Assembly: GCA_946406115.1 (NCBI GenBank)
Contig: OX291540.1
Span: 6,816,563 to 6,880,562, forward strand
DNA: 64,000 bases
Origin: Apoda limacodes
Taxonomy: Eukaryota; Arthropoda; Insecta; Lepidoptera; Limacodidae
Direction: 5' to 3'
In this document: piece after piece, positions 23,874 to 37,390 of the stretch
Position numbering within the stretch: the first letter of the stretch is position 1
Layout: each line of letters starts with the position of its first letter
Made by a program: the position numbers and the translations under genes
Notes under the pieces: model-generated
What the model saw: the letters and a program-made list of their open reading frames with translations, nothing else
Told to the model about the DNA's origin: nothing
Database searches by the model: none

Positions 23874-26800
23874 CTAAGTTATGAAGAAGACAAAACAATC
23901 TAGAGAACAGTTAGTCTGTGAGTCCACTTTTAGACTTTATATTACAGACTAATAAAAAACAGCACAAGCATAATTTTGTTATAACTAAAGAGTACAAAAA
24001 ATACTTTTTTTATTATAACTAAAAAATACACATATACTCCCACGTACACTTTTAAGCTAGGGTATGTAGAATTAGAAGTATCTAAGTACTTTTTCTCAAT
24101 TTTCATAAAATATCTCTATGGCGGTTCACATATCAGTAAAATTTTATAAGAATTAACCTTAAGGCGGAATTATAAGGCTAGTAAAGACGGACGGACGCCG
24201 GACGGTCATGACAAATATACAAGGGTTTTGCCATTTGGGTACTTACGGAACCCTAATAAAAAAAGTTTTTACTCTTAAATTGCTGATCATAAACAGATTC
24301 AGAAACTAAAGCGGAAACATATCAACTAATATACATTACAAAAATGCTATCAAACGCAAATATTAAAAAACTTATTTACAGGGCCACTAATGTCTCACGA
24401 GCATTATAATAACGTTTCAAAACGGCAAAATTATCTAATAATGCTCATTCCAAGAGAGAATTGCCACCACGAACTTCAAATAACCCACAGATTACCAACA
24501 GAGCGGATAGTGCTCGTGTATGTGCGCTTGGCCTTAATGAGACGGTCATCATGGTCACAATCTTTTTTTTCTCAATAATTATGCAAATGCAACCACCTTC
24601 CTTCGTGCATCGCTGTGACGCGACTTGCATAATAACATGTATTAAATTGCATTCCGTATATCGGATCTGACGGCTTTGCGTTCAAATGTTATGAATTGAG
24701 TTAAATTTATTGCATGAATAATATTCCAGAGCGCTACTTGGATGTCACTAGATTCCAAATAGAATTAGAATATCTTTTAAGTTATTTACAACACAAGTTA
24801 AAGGAAGCGAGTTCTAGAAAGAGCTATGCTCAAAAAATCTTTTTCGCTTCCAGCTAAGAAATAGGGTCACCAAGATAACATTGAGAAGCCGATCTGCAAG
24901 TGGTCATATCCCATTCGTCGCGGGGATGAAACCTGTTAGAACAGACGACATTCCAAGTGGATACAGATATGTTTCTCGGAAACTACGAAGTAACTAATAC
25001 GAAAAGTATTGTTGCGAGCATTCGGAGAAGCCTATTTCCAGCTAGAGTGGCTGAAAAGGATATAAAACTTTTACTCCCATTGAAATCCTCGCGAATACAT
25101 TTTATTCGGGACAATTACTTCAGAAAGATGCAAACAATTGAATTGATTTTAGCCATAGAAGGAGCTGTAGTGACAGAGAAGGACAAACAATACTTTTATC
25201 CCGATTAAGAATTCCCACGAGAATATATGAAATCGGCAGGCATATCTTGTAATGAATTAAACTCTTTTTTGCCCGACTGAGTGACAAATTAACACTCAGC
25301 TAGACGGAGCCGACGGACGTAGGAACATTTAGGAAATAAGAAAGAATTTATAAATTGGAATTAAGAGAGTGCGGAAATTATATACAGGGGCGAAATAGTT
25401 ACAACTGATGCCATAATCACCCGCTGGTGTATGTATTTATATGTATCAAATTGCAAAGTGGTAGGATTAGGATGAATATAAACAAAACCGCTGCACATTA
25501 ATAAAGCAGTTATATCTTCATTAAAGTATATACAATTTTTCAAACAAGAAAAGGGATTCCTAAAGTTTTAATTTGAAAATGGATACACCAGCACACTTAA
25601 TTTATGGCGCCGACGACATATTTTTTCCAAACAAAAAAAAACTTAGGGGTTGTTTTGAACACGGTTTCCGCATTTTTTTTGGCCAGGGGCACAAATCCAC
25701 TCTCAGCCGTACACCGCGCGCCGCCGCTAGAAAGAATTTAATCTTCACTTTGTGTTTTTGTTTATTTTAACATTTAAAGATTAAGTATTACTAAGTTCCG
25801 TTATTTATTTTTTGTACGCAATACAGTAAACGTAAACGTGTTGGTTTAGGATTGTAAATAAAATACTCGGAATATACCCAAAGGTGTCAAAATATTAACT
25901 TGTTTTAATTTGGGGCGCAATATTTATCTTTAACGATTGTTTAACTCCAAACTGTGTATAATCGACGCTTTTTTATTGATATATATTTGTTTCATTTTTT
26001 TGTACTACATAGAAAGACTTTATGACCTGACGTTATCTCCCTTTCCGTTGCTTATGCGCTGTAGCGCCATCCCCCAACCCACCGAGTCGCATAACTCGCC
26101 CGTTTTTTTTTTCTTTTTGCTCAGCTCCTACGACTGTAGTGTGATATTAAATGGCCTGTAAAATTCATCAAGATTTAGGTTACCAAAAAAAAAAAATTAT
26201 CTAACTGGTAGTTCAACGCGTTCAAACAAAACAAACTCTAGCTTTATTATATATATTAGAATAGAAGATAAACATAATCCAAAAACAAATGTAAATTTGA
26301 TGTGCATTGAACATTTTAGTCTAACTTATCCTGAGGGTGCTTGAATTCAGTGATAATTTTCACCCAAAGTATGCCTTTGTTGAGGGTCCATACTAAAATA
26401 ATAAAAAGAGGTAAAAACACGCAAAGAACTAAGCGGTTCCTATAACCATACCTTTCGTTCTTTCAATATGAGATCTTCCTTCTGGTCATAATATGTAACC
26501 AAGAGATTTATTATAAGACGAATTAAACTAGATAGACTTTCTGCTGGCTATTCGATGGTACCTACCATATAATGTAGATACTGTTTTGTCACATGTAATA
26601 AAACAGCAGCTTGTGGAGTTTAATAGTCAATAGTCAATGCCATTTTGAAGATTTTAGTGTCCTGCAAATACCGGACTGAATTCAAATTACAGATAATAGT
26701 TACTGTCAAGTTGGCAAGTCTCCCCTGCGGTAAAAGAAACAAAAACTCCTTGAGAGCGTGAGTCAAACCTGAAATTGACTGAATTTGTTTGCACGTAATG

Positions 26801-27029
26801 AATACTACAGGATGTCTTTGTAAAACTGTTTAGTTCACGTGGTTTTGTCCATGCAAGGAAAAACTAAACTTAACGTTGCGATAAAAAGTAGTTATCCTAT
26901 TTAGTAATCCAGATTATGATTAATCTATTTGTGTGATCAATTTAATATCTAAATGAATTCAAGCGTTTATGCGTCATTGAATAATATAAATACAAACATA
27001 AGCCCAAAACTTTCATATTTATAATAAGT
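23874..27029. other. Stretch with repeat scraps, no supported gene
   Basis: At 24170-24260 there is a tail of the ACGGAACCCTAA family (GACGGACGGACG, GGAACCCTAATAAAAAAAG). At about 25060-25235 the minus strand carries CGTGGGAATTC and CGGGATAAAAGTAT, matching the repeat at 27030-27262. The block 26040-26110 is GC-richer with CTGTAGCGCCATC. No exon-like signal. Confidence 0.45.
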
Positions 27030-27262
27030 ATTAGATTTTGCCAGCGGCTATGCCCGCCCTGAATTTGGTAATAAAGCTCGGTTCCTGCGGGAACTTTTAA
27101 ATTTTTCGGAATAAAAAGTAGCCTATGTATTATTCTATGCAGGACCTAACCTATATGTGTGCCAAGTTTCATCTCGATCCGCCCAGTGATTGAAGCGTGA
27201 TTGAGTAATGAATATCCATCCATCCAGATATACTTTCACATATGATAGTAGGATTGGTACAC
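27030..27262 (+). mobile_element. Lepidopteran non-autonomous repeat (Helitron-type or RTE-type)
   Basis: Recognised from the ordered blocks GGGAACTTTTAAATTTTTCG, ATAAAAAGTAGCCTATGT, GTGCCAAGTTTCATCTCGAT, CGTGATTGAGTAA and CATATGATAGTAGGATTG. I know this block order from abundant lepidopteran repeats; the class is uncertain. Non-coding. Confidence 0.6.
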
Positions 27263-30200
27263 ATAGAAAATCCGCGTCAGGATGTAGAAAAGTGTTTATT
27301 TCATGATTGTTTTGAAAAATCTTAGAAGAGAACGCTGAAAATAAATCTATCTGATTGTAAAACAAGAGTGATCAAGATCAAGTATCTGATTGATACTCTT
27401 GTGCGTTTGTATTCAAATTGTGTTATTTTGCTTAAAGATAATAAGAAAAACATCCGCTTTTCCGAGGGCCATTTATGTCACAGCAAAACGATTTTATTAG
27501 ATTTCAAAAGACGACTGAGGTCTCTACTATGGATCTCAACGAGAAATGCTAAAGGTAGTTTAAAATAACAAGATGTAAGGAAATCCTCTAAACATCGCTT
27601 ATAAGATCAACTCACCGCCACATAAGTGAAATTCTAATCTCTGCTATCAAATTCAAATCTTCCTTCTAAGGGGAAACCCACGAATTTTAATGTGAAATGT
27701 AAGGTTTGATCGTGACAACTAAATGTATGAGAAAACAACCAAGAACTTAGCACAGTCGTTTCTCAAGAAGGATGAGCATAAAAATTCACAACATTAATAA
27801 ATAATTTCCTTTGTTAAAATTGTCGAAGAATTTTTAGAAATAAATATAGGTACTATGGATGTCGTAAAATAATATAAAGCTTTTCTGACATTCTAAACAA
27901 CCGTACTGTCATATGCTATCGTATCGACACGTAATCCGTATTCTAACACATTTTTCAACAGAATTTAAATTTTAGCATTTACTGACTTTTACAAAAATTG
28001 AAGGTTAGAAAACAGTATGGCAATTTTTATTGACTATTATAGTTGGTCAGGTAGGTATGCCTGGGGCTTACTATATTCTGTTACGTGTCTGTGTTCTCGC
28101 ACATTCTGTTATTAAATACGAAAATTTGCATTATTCGCTGGAGTTCGTAGTAGAGGCTTTAGGAAGCGTACGTCTCAGAGGGAAATGACAGTCGCGCACC
28201 TTGTTTATTAGATAAGCATGTAGAAAATTTATGATAAACACAATTTCAAGGCTAATATTCAATTTAAGATTTTATTTAGTAACAGTAATAAAAAGATTAT
28301 ACAATGTGAAATATGCGTGCTTATAAATCGATGAAAAAAAATTTGAGCATTTGATGAAAATTGGTTAAAAAGAGCCTAATCTAGTAAAAACTAAAAAAGA
28401 TACCGTACTGCTACATTTGATGAGTCAATCGTATACTCAAACGCCTAAACAGACGAACCAAATGCAAAGCATAAAATACGAAACGATATAAGTATCATGC
28501 ATGTGGGACGGGGGTAAAAAAAAGAGAAAATAGACATATAATTTGGCTCAATTCGTAGCACATGTAGCGTGAGAAGATAAGCGACAGACAGACAGAAAGC
28601 TAAAATTTGCATTTATAGCATTGTTATCTAGACAGTTTGCATAGCCTTTGGTGTGCCACTGCACTAATATGCTACGTTCGCAAGTCATTCTGAACATACA
28701 GAAATAGTTTTTTGTTTCACACACGCCAAATTCGAGATAAAAAGAATCGAAAATCTTGTCATCTGATCAATATAAATCATCTTGGTCCGAGACATAGACA
28801 CAATATTACTTTGTAAGGACCGGGCTAACAGCGTCTTCGTTACGTCAACTTTTTGTTCCAACGGTGTTAAAAATACACCGCTTTGCATGACCAACGTAAT
28901 TTAGTTCACTTTGTACGCGAGTTCACTATGTTTCACATAGTTTTCAAAGGTAATAAACAGATTTCCTATTTCCTGGTATAAAAAATATTATCTGTAAACT
29001 TTCACGTGGCCATATCTTCACATTTGTATCAATGGTCCGAGATGATTTAAATCTCCAATGCTAGTAAGCTTATATGCAGGTTGTAACATACATAATACAA
29101 CGCCTGTTTCGGTCGAAAAAAGTCACGTGTCTATGGAATGTTGCCTAAATTGTTCAATACCATAGATACTATAGTCAAGTTATAATGAATTGTCGCGCGG
29201 AAGCAAGACAGAATTGGTTAGTGAGACGTGATCATGGAGTCGATTCCTAAGGGTAAAAATGTTTTTTTTGATATTACGGTGGATGTGGCTATTTGAAAGT
29301 AACTAACCATTTAAGATACTGGAAACATAAATAGGTAACTAATTTTAACACTAATAGTATTTAGTAACGTCAGTTAAGTCGCCTTAGAAATCAAAAAAAA
29401 TTCTGTAGTTCCAGTTTTCCGATACATTGCCTTTTAAAATTTTATATTCATTTAACTATGTAAAGAACCTACGTAACTCATTAATTTTATTATAATCAAA
29501 TCATTTCTGCTGCTTTGAATCTTTTTAGTGTTTATTTACTGAATCGCGTATTTACTGAATCGCGTATTCGGTAATTAAGTAACGCATTAAACGAGACATT
29601 TATGGAATTATAAGAATCTGAAATTAAGTAATTCAGAAATACACCAGACTTATGTTCCAAAGTGATTACCATAAATGCATAATATAGTTATTGTGCGTTC
29701 GTGACTGTCCATAGGCTTTAACTGAAAATTAACACTGTTTGTAGATAGAGATCCAGCCCATACCGTTGAGCTGGCGCCATTTTCAGACCATGTTTGATGA
29801 ATTAAAATTGTCACGTTTAGGCAGGTAGATACAACGATGGTTTGTATATTTTTATTTGATTCAAGAATGACTGTTACTTATATTATTTAAGTTATATAAC
29901 TATAGCTTATACTCGTGACTTCGTTAGAGTGGACTTTTTAGTAAAGGAAAGCTTTTAACTGTTTACTTTAATTAATATTACAATTCCATAATATACCCTT
30001 AAAAATAAAGATAATAAAAGATAAAACAAATTACTTATGTAACATGTTTCATAAACTTATATTTAATATCAGTTTTACACAAGTATCAACTTTATCTTAA
30101 GTACCTTTTGATGGAATTTGTACCAAATTTTTACTTATCCGACTACCTTTTTAAGTTGGTCGACTATTACTCATTAAGTTGTAAAGCCTTCTTAGCGATA

Positions 30201-30304
30201 ATAGTTTTTCTTTTTTATTTCATTATTTATGCTACTCCCATGATTTTTTCAAAAACACCCAAAAACAGCCATTTAGCTGGCTGTGGGGGAAACACTGGGC
30301 TCTA
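27263..30304. other. Stretch without recognised features
   Basis: AT-rich. A 16-base direct repeat (TATTTACTGAATCGCG) occurs twice in tandem near 29535-29567. No gene seen. Confidence 0.5.
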
Positions 30305-30595
30305 ACAAAAATTTTGCACATTAAAGCTGAATATTTCGCAAACGCTTCGCTGAATCAAAAAATGGTAACGGCACACTGAATATTTTTAAACGAGCTATAC
30401 AACGATACCCCACACTATGGGGTAGACAACGAGAAAAAGAAAGATTTTACGTGGAGTGGAGGACACTAAAAATTTTTAGTAATGCCAAATTACAGCTTTC
30501 TAGTACTAATGGTAACTGAGCGCAGCCGCGGACAGTCAGACGGATGGACATGGCAAAACTATAAGGGTTCCTTTTTGACTACGGAACCCTAAAAT
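30305..30595 (+). mobile_element. ACGGAACCCTAA-family non-autonomous repeat
   Basis: Ordered landmarks: AAGCTGAATATTTCGCAAAC, AACGATACCCCACACTATGG, AATTACAGCTTTCTAGTA, GCCGCGGACAGTCAGACGG, AACTATAAGGGTTCC and the terminal ACGGAACCCTAAAA. I recognise this set from lepidopteran repeats. It is internally deleted relative to the form I remember. Confidence 0.6.
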
Positions 30596-30774
30596 ATCGG
30601 AATTTTCATACAAATTTTTTGTCGCCTGTATTATACGTCGTATTGAGACTATAGTCAATAGCGATTGTATGAAGAAGTCTGATTCAGATAAACCTTTAAG
30701 CATTTAGCAGTTTAAACTCAAATTTATTTTCATGTTACTGAATGCAGAGTAATTGATTTTAAACAAGAAATTGC

Positions 30775-30935
30775 GCAAGCCAAAGGATTCGGACCTCAAG
30801 ACTCACTAAGGCCGTCTCGAGAGACCAAGTCTAACCCGGACGCTGGAATGATGACATTACTGTCAAATCCTCTGGTCCGGTTTAATTAATTTCACCCGAC
30901 CCGAGCATCAAACCCAACACCTCCATTTAAGCAGA
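30775..30935 (-). mobile_element. Possible tRNA-headed SINE fragment
   Basis: The minus strand has GGTTTGATGCTCGGGTCGGG, similar to a tRNA box B, and a GC-rich body in AT-rich flanks. Box A is not clear. Low confidence. Confidence 0.25.
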
Positions 30936-33353
30936 TAGAATTTCGTGTAGGTCTTCGTAGCGTAGTTTACACTAGAAGTAGGGTCGCATATCTTATGTTT
31001 AAATCTTTTAAATTGCTACACTGTAATTAAAGTTAGGATCTTGACGACAAGGGTCAAAATTACGTGTAACACATATGAATATGAGACATTAGAAATAGGT
31101 CCGGGCTTTATTACATACTAGTGGAGTCACGCGGCGTTTTTTAATCAATTTTGTAAGATTTTTGACCGGAGTTGCGTACCACCGGTAACTAAATCATTTT
31201 TTTATAGTCTACTTCCAGACAAAAAGTAAAAGCATCTAAAAATACTTAGATTTGTCATATTTTTGTGAATCATTCATTCTTTGTCTACATATAGGTCTAT
31301 AAATCTACCAGAGAACAAACAGACGTTATGCTGTAAACTAAAATTTAATTTTTAACTCTTGTTCTTTAAAAAAAAAAGAATTTGCTCAACCCTGCGAATC
31401 GAGACTTTGCACGAGAAGGTAACACATACACAGGTTTTAATTAAATCGCAGCGAAAATAAAATATGCTGACCTAACCTGTGATTATTGACAAGTTAATCA
31501 TTTTACCATATCAGGCAAAGGTGTTATTATAAACTAACGTATTTAATACTTGGCTCCATTTGCCAATAAAAAATATGATTCGTACGATACGAAAGCTTAC
31601 CCTAAAGCTTAAGTCTGTCTTGCATGGCTGGATAAAATAAAAGAAAGACCTAGCAATAACATTGGAACCTGACAATGACTGGTACTGTTTAGTTAGATCA
31701 AGTTCTTTCCTCTACGCATTTTAATAGTAACACCAATATTCCGAAGGCTCAAACACTAATATTTTACTTTGATCCTAAGATATCCTGCAAAGTTACGACC
31801 GAGAATAAAGTGACAAACTTAATTGGAAATGTATCTCCAAAATCCGGGGCCACCAAGATCTTAGAGGAGATTATCGGAAAAATGATAGCTTTCTTTACTT
31901 TCCTTTGTATTCACTACACAATATTGTGTGGTAGGCTTCTGGATTTCATACGCCTTTTCATCCGAAGGAAATGGGTCTGTAAAATCATGATCACACGGGA
32001 TAAAAAGTAAATTCCGGATGGCAAATTATTTTCTCAGTCAAATTTTACGTTGTCTCTGTCATTTGATACATGAAGTTACTAATAATCAAGGCCTTTAGAA
32101 AGATTATATACACTACCTACGTGTAAGTACAAAAAAAAAACTATTTTCTACACTACATTTTACTTTATAGTTATTTTTTAAGCACTTTAATAGAACTAAC
32201 GAAACCCTTATAGGATTACATTGTTGTCCGCCTGTCTGTCTCTCATGACCATTTTTATTAGGAAGTGGAGAGAAGTTACAAGTTCTAGTTAACAAATATA
32301 AAAACCTGGTTGCAAAAACATTAAGAACTAAAAAAACACTAAAAAAAGTGCACCTAAAATATACTAATTTTAAAGTAACTTCTATATTTTAAGCAATCTG
32401 TACAACTATTTCAACTAGCATTGAAATAATCCCCCGCCCCGCCTGCTTATAATTAAATTATAAGCCCTAACAGATTAAAACCTTTCATTTGAGACCTCAT
32501 TCATAGAAATCGGTCCAGCCGTTTCGGCTACAGGAGGTCACAGTGGAACGGAAATACCCACATATATACATACATATGTACAAAAAGTAACAGTTCATAT
32601 GTTTAAATATTTTTAGGAGTAGTAACCACCTTTAAAGATTGTACTCTATAATTACATCATAAAGATTCACTACATTTGTTTCAGTGGCACAGCTAACATG
32701 TCAATACCATAACTCTGATTGTCTTGCAGTAGACCGTTGACTTGCATTTATTATGGATGGATTTCAACCCGATTCCAGCCGCCAGACGTCGCTACAGACT
32801 GTTGTAATGAAACCTGTCAAGTATGAAGCTGTAACCAGATCCCGAAGCCTTGGAGCGACTTGCGTGCGCACACCATTCCTTTGACAGTCTTTATTCGAAC
32901 TAATTATTTTACACCTATCTTACCTTAATACACCAGTATATTAATTAACTAGAAGCGTTACGGAACGTAATTACAATTTAATAGAATAATAAATCTGAGG
33001 TAATCTTCAGCGAGCGTCGTAACACAAAGGAGAGACCACTTTTCAGCTGTGTTACGTGAGCCTCGTCGAGGATTTAGAGGGTATCGTCGTTTAAAGGGTT
33101 TAAGGGTGATAAGGAAGATTTACATAGGTAACCTTCTTTTCTCAGATTTTTTTTTTTAACGATAAAATGGGCATAACTGAGTCAGTCGGGAACTTAGAGC
33201 CATATTGGAAAATTGAGCTATGACGATGTATTTAGTTCAGTTGTTTTATTTGATAATGATAATGTTATATGCTTATCCAAAATATATCACACATATATAG
33301 GTCTGTGTTCTGACTACACGCACGCTTTAGAAATTTAACACAAAGTCTTTTTA
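30936..33353. other. Stretch with one repeat scrap
   Basis: At 32480-32585, GAAATCGGTCCAGCCGTTTC followed by ACATACATATGTAC is a familiar repeat end. A 43-codon ATG-initiated frame at 32753-32884 has no recognisable similarity. No gene supported. Confidence 0.45.
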
Positions 33354-33581
33354 AACTACAGATGCTACATATGTAAAAGTACATTATTTAAAGTTGTCTT
33401 TAAAGATTTGAATGATATTTAGAGAATTTACTGCTAAATATCATTTGTCTATAGGTATAATATGCAACTACAGATGCTACATATGTAAAAGTACATTATT
33501 TAAAGTTGTCTTTAAAGATTTGAATGATATTTAGAGAATTTACTGCTAAATATCATTTGTCTATAGGTATAATATGCAACT
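33354..33581. repeat. Perfect 112-bp tandem duplication with internal hairpin
   Basis: 33354-33465 is repeated without a visible mismatch at 33466-33577, followed by 4 bases of a third unit. Each unit contains AATGATATTTA, a 13-base spacer and TAAATATCATT, an 11-bp perfect hairpin. Perfect identity means a very recent duplication or an assembly duplication. Confidence 0.95.
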
Positions 33582-33952
33582 CTTAAAAAAATAAGTATTT
33601 ATTTTTGATTTTTCTTTTTTTCTGTATAAAACGTTCTTTTTGTCGCACTTGACTGGAAAATTGTAAAACCTTTTATTGTCTGATGGTATCAGAAAATAAT
33701 CACGTTAGTTTATATGTATGTCGCAGATACTAACTTACAACTTCATTAAAATGTCCAGACATTTCGCGAAGTGCGGAAAAATAATATAAGGAATATCATC
33801 GAAAGCGTTTATAAACACGAGAGCTAATAAGTTAATTAACTTTAACATAAGTTAAAAAGAGGTTTTTACAAAAGCTTTTCTCAAGTCTAAAACATAACAG
33901 GAAGGCGAAAATAAGCCAATACTTAAATTAAATGTAAAAAATATTCTTTTAA

Positions 33953-33997
33953 TGCACTAAAAAGGTAAAAAAAATTTTTTTTTACCTTTTTAGTGCA
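33953..33997. repeat. 45-bp gapless palindrome
   Basis: TGCACTAAAAAGGT followed by a run of A, then a run of T, then ACCTTTTTAGTGCA. The two halves are reverse complements with no spacer apart from one extra T. Confidence 0.95.
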
Positions 33998-34574
33998 ATT
34001 TTTTGAAGTCAGTTGTTGTTTTATTTATCATTACAATAACAGCCGAAAAAATAAGTGGAAACTGTCACTCAGCAAAACAAGCTGGATAAACGGTGTATTT
34101 ATGTGTATCAATCACCTTTAGCTAAATGTTTCATCTATTTCAATATAAACTTTAAATAAGCTTTTAAAATTAGAAACAAGCTGAGCTGTGAGCGTCGTAT
34201 AATTTTGTCTCTTCGCAATTATTAGCTGTACTTTCTCTTTGTCTTCAACAGAATTATGTGTCTGAAATTATTTCACAGTCTCGAGTAAATGCTTATTTGC
34301 CTGTTTGTATTTTGTTAATAAGTTTTGTGCTAATATTTTAAGAATAAATTTTACTTTCTAAAATATAGAAATTAAAAAGTTTTGATTTATATAAGGTGGT
34401 TAAGTTGTACCTACTTAAGACATAGTAATTAAGAAGTTCTAAGTAATACAGACATTATAACTAACCAGAACCACCATAACAAATAGAAACTGTTACATAG
34501 AACAACCTAATATTTATAAAAAAAAATGTATTTCAGTTTTTACGCAAAAAAAATAACCTCGTCTTAGGCATAGT
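33998..34574. other. Stretch without recognised features
   Basis: AT-rich; nothing named. Confidence 0.5.
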
Positions 34575-34800
34575 CCACCATGCAGGCCCGGTGCGAATGA
34601 GCAGACGTCGTCGACCTAGTGGCCACTTGATTGCAAGAATGTTCAAGCCGCCTATAAGACGACGACGCCTACGAGCAAGAACCGACGATTTAACGTGCCC
34701 TCTAATTCACATATGATCCCAAAAACCTTGTGCTATTAGACGGTCGCCCATCCGATAACCACCCACGCCCGAAGTAGCTTTAAATAGTTATCGATAGATA
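34575..34800 (-). mobile_element. SINE-like repeat with 5S-rRNA-like segment, copy 2
   Basis: On the minus strand 34735-34782 reads AGCTACTTCGGGCG, then GGATGGGCGACCG, again matching the 5S rRNA internal control region, in the same orientation as at 6182-6370. The adjoining GC-rich body contains TCGTAGGCGTCGTCGTC and GGTCGACGACGTCTGCTC, a lepidopteran repeat body that I recognise but cannot name. Confidence 0.5.
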
Positions 34801-36477
34801 TATTAATGGGTTACGACCTACATGCCGATGCATTGTACACCATATAATTTATTTTTTGCAAATTTGATCGCATACGAAACATAAATACTACATAGGTAAG
34901 AAGGAACCTATATAGAACAAAGCCTGAGCAAAACACTTAAGCGATGACATCTGAAGTATAAAAGCAAAAGCATTAGCCTCCTTGGTCAAACACAATATGG
35001 TACAAAAGGGTCAGTTCATACGAAGTAAACGGAGTGAAACAAAGCAGACCTTCGGACGTTACTCGGCTAAGATAACAATAGAGGATCACCATACCATGTA
35101 GTAAGACGCAGGTTTTGTCATCGAGTGCCGCAGACCGCGACCAATGACGACGTAAAATGTGTTTTCATATGTACCTACATTTTCCTTGCACACTTGTGCA
35201 TTTTTTGTATGAAAAAAAAATTGATGGTAATGAAAGTGATGCCTGATACATACCTAAGTAAACCTTATTGCGTAAAACCTACTTACCTATATAAATATGC
35301 CTACTTATTGACAGTCAATTGTTGCCTCACGCTGTTGTTTGTTCCTAAGTACAGTGGCACGAGCCTCTCCTTTGAGGAATAAGGCTTAGGCTATAGTGCA
35401 CTGCACTGGCTAGACCTTGTCGAGTTATTGTCCACTATTGTTCACAATTTTTGAGCTTCTGCTGTAATCATTTTAATATTTTCAACCCACTGAATGAAGA
35501 CGTAATAAAGGCAGTGAAAAGATTAAAAATACCAATATTGTGGTGTCTGAAACTACAAATAATGCATATTTAAACTATAAGACTTTACGAAATAAACCAT
35601 AGTCAGTCAATTGAAAAAAATTACTTCATAAATCCGATGAACTTATACCTACACAAATATTTTAATAATATATAGATAATAAAAGCGAGCTTTAGATATA
35701 TTATACGGAATGCATGTATTAATAAATTAACGTCAAATCAAGGTTGGCGGCCTGTACAGTGTACACTGACAAGCGTGCACCGCGAAGTAAAACCGCTAGA
35801 GACGTTGCAACTAGTGACGCGTCATTGCGCTAAATCCATTTACATTATACCCAGGTTGACATGACTAAGTTATTTCGTCTTAAACTTAACGCAATTTGTT
35901 TTTTACGTATTCTTAATGACCTACACAGCAATAGGTTGAGCTTCCCTAAAATGTTACGTACACTGTGAAAAATAAAAAAAAAAAATGCCTTCTCACTCTC
36001 ACACAGGGTCAGGACAGACACTGCCACTCACAAAAACAATTACATCGTTTCCTTCAATAAACCATTTCTTCTTATAAAAACAGTAACTTCTGTTTGTTTG
36101 ACTTTTTTTACAAATTTAAATATTTTCGTTGACGGTATTGGCAGCTCTTACATTGCATAGGCATTGAAATCGTCGTTCACCAAATGTAAAAAAGCCGTTC
36201 ACTATTTTGGCAGCGCATCATCTTTCCTACCTCCTGAACATGTGCAACCAATGCGTTGAATGCGGACTGGAAGAAACGCCATATTCAGCATAGAGCGTAT
36301 TGTTTTGTGGTCATCAGAAACATTGAATGTGCGGATCGAGTGCATTCAATGCGTACATAGTGTTTGTCAACAACACCACAGTTTTTACTACAACGCAGCG
36401 CCCTAAGCCGATAACATGCAAAATATAAAAGTTTCTGAAACCCTGTAATGCATTTCTAAAGCCCTATTGCGTTGGTG
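34801..36477. other. Stretch without recognised features
   Basis: No coding signal. The GC-richer patches at 35090-35160 and 35745-35830 hold no frame with motifs. Confidence 0.5.
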
Positions 36478-36655
36478 CGAGCGTGAGACAAAGTAATGCA
36501 ACGTTCGAATATTACCTTTTGGAATTTAGCGATACTGAAAAAAAAAGCGATTTAGAAACAAATTTATTTTACTGAGAAGCATTGCATTGCAAATTGCATT
36601 TTTTCAGTGTTCACATACTTTATATTTACGATTAATCATACCTACTAATTATTTT
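36478..36655 (+). repeat. Dispersed repeat C, copy 2
   Basis: Aligns by eye with 17780-17960 through GACAAAGTAATGCAACGTTC, CCTTTTGGAATTTAGCGATA and ACCTACTAATTATT. It carries a short insertion with GCATTGCATTGC relative to copy 1. Confidence 0.65.
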
Positions 36656-37390
36656 ACATGAACTAGAACCGCACTTCAGACCCCATTTCCAATATTTTTA
36701 TTATTTTAGCTTGGATAGGTCCCGGACGCAAGTTCTACAACTGTTTCCAATTACAAGTCGATAGCATATGCATCTGCTGGAAAAAAACAGCTGTGACATA
36801 CTCGTACATCCAAACCAAAGTCTCACCCATAAGGGGTCCTTTTTACCATTTTGATTTGGAACCCTAAAAACGAACCGCTGGTTTAATATTTCTAGAAAGC
36901 GTATGAGATGGATTCGTATTGCAGAGGAATCGATTAAAATGTCGATAAAGTCTACTTGTCGATAAGGTCTATTGGTTCTTAACTTAGCTGGACTATGGAA
37001 CAAATCGCCCTAAAGGTAGTACAGTAGTAGTGGGGACGTATTCGAGACAGGTAATGAAGAAAGAAATAAGGGGTGTATATAGATACCTAAGTGCCAAAGA
37101 AATATGTAGGTACATTATTTTAAACACCAAAATAATATTCAACTGATACCAGCCCTGACAAAATCAATATAAAGACCCGTTAGTAAACTAAGAGAAAATT
37201 GTAAAGAAAAACTTTTGAGATTAATAACGGAACGTGACCGAGAAATTGATGACACCGTGAATCTGTGATCCTAATCCAAATCAAAACAACTTTTATCGAC
37301 GTCTACGTCCTTAACCTAAAATAAATTACCGTTCAAATAAATCGAGTGCCGGTTCTGGCTCCCTGAGCCAGGGTATATATCAAGAGATTC

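Noticed and set aside
24957..25208. 83-codon plus-strand frame with a protein-like composition
   Set aside because: It starts at GTG, and its right half is the antisense of a lepidopteran non-autonomous repeat (CGGGATAAAAGTAT on the minus strand), so it is probably not coding.
36701..37003. 100-codon minus-strand frame
   Set aside because: It crosses a tail of the ACGGAACCCTAA repeat family, has no recognisable motif and no promoter or splice context.
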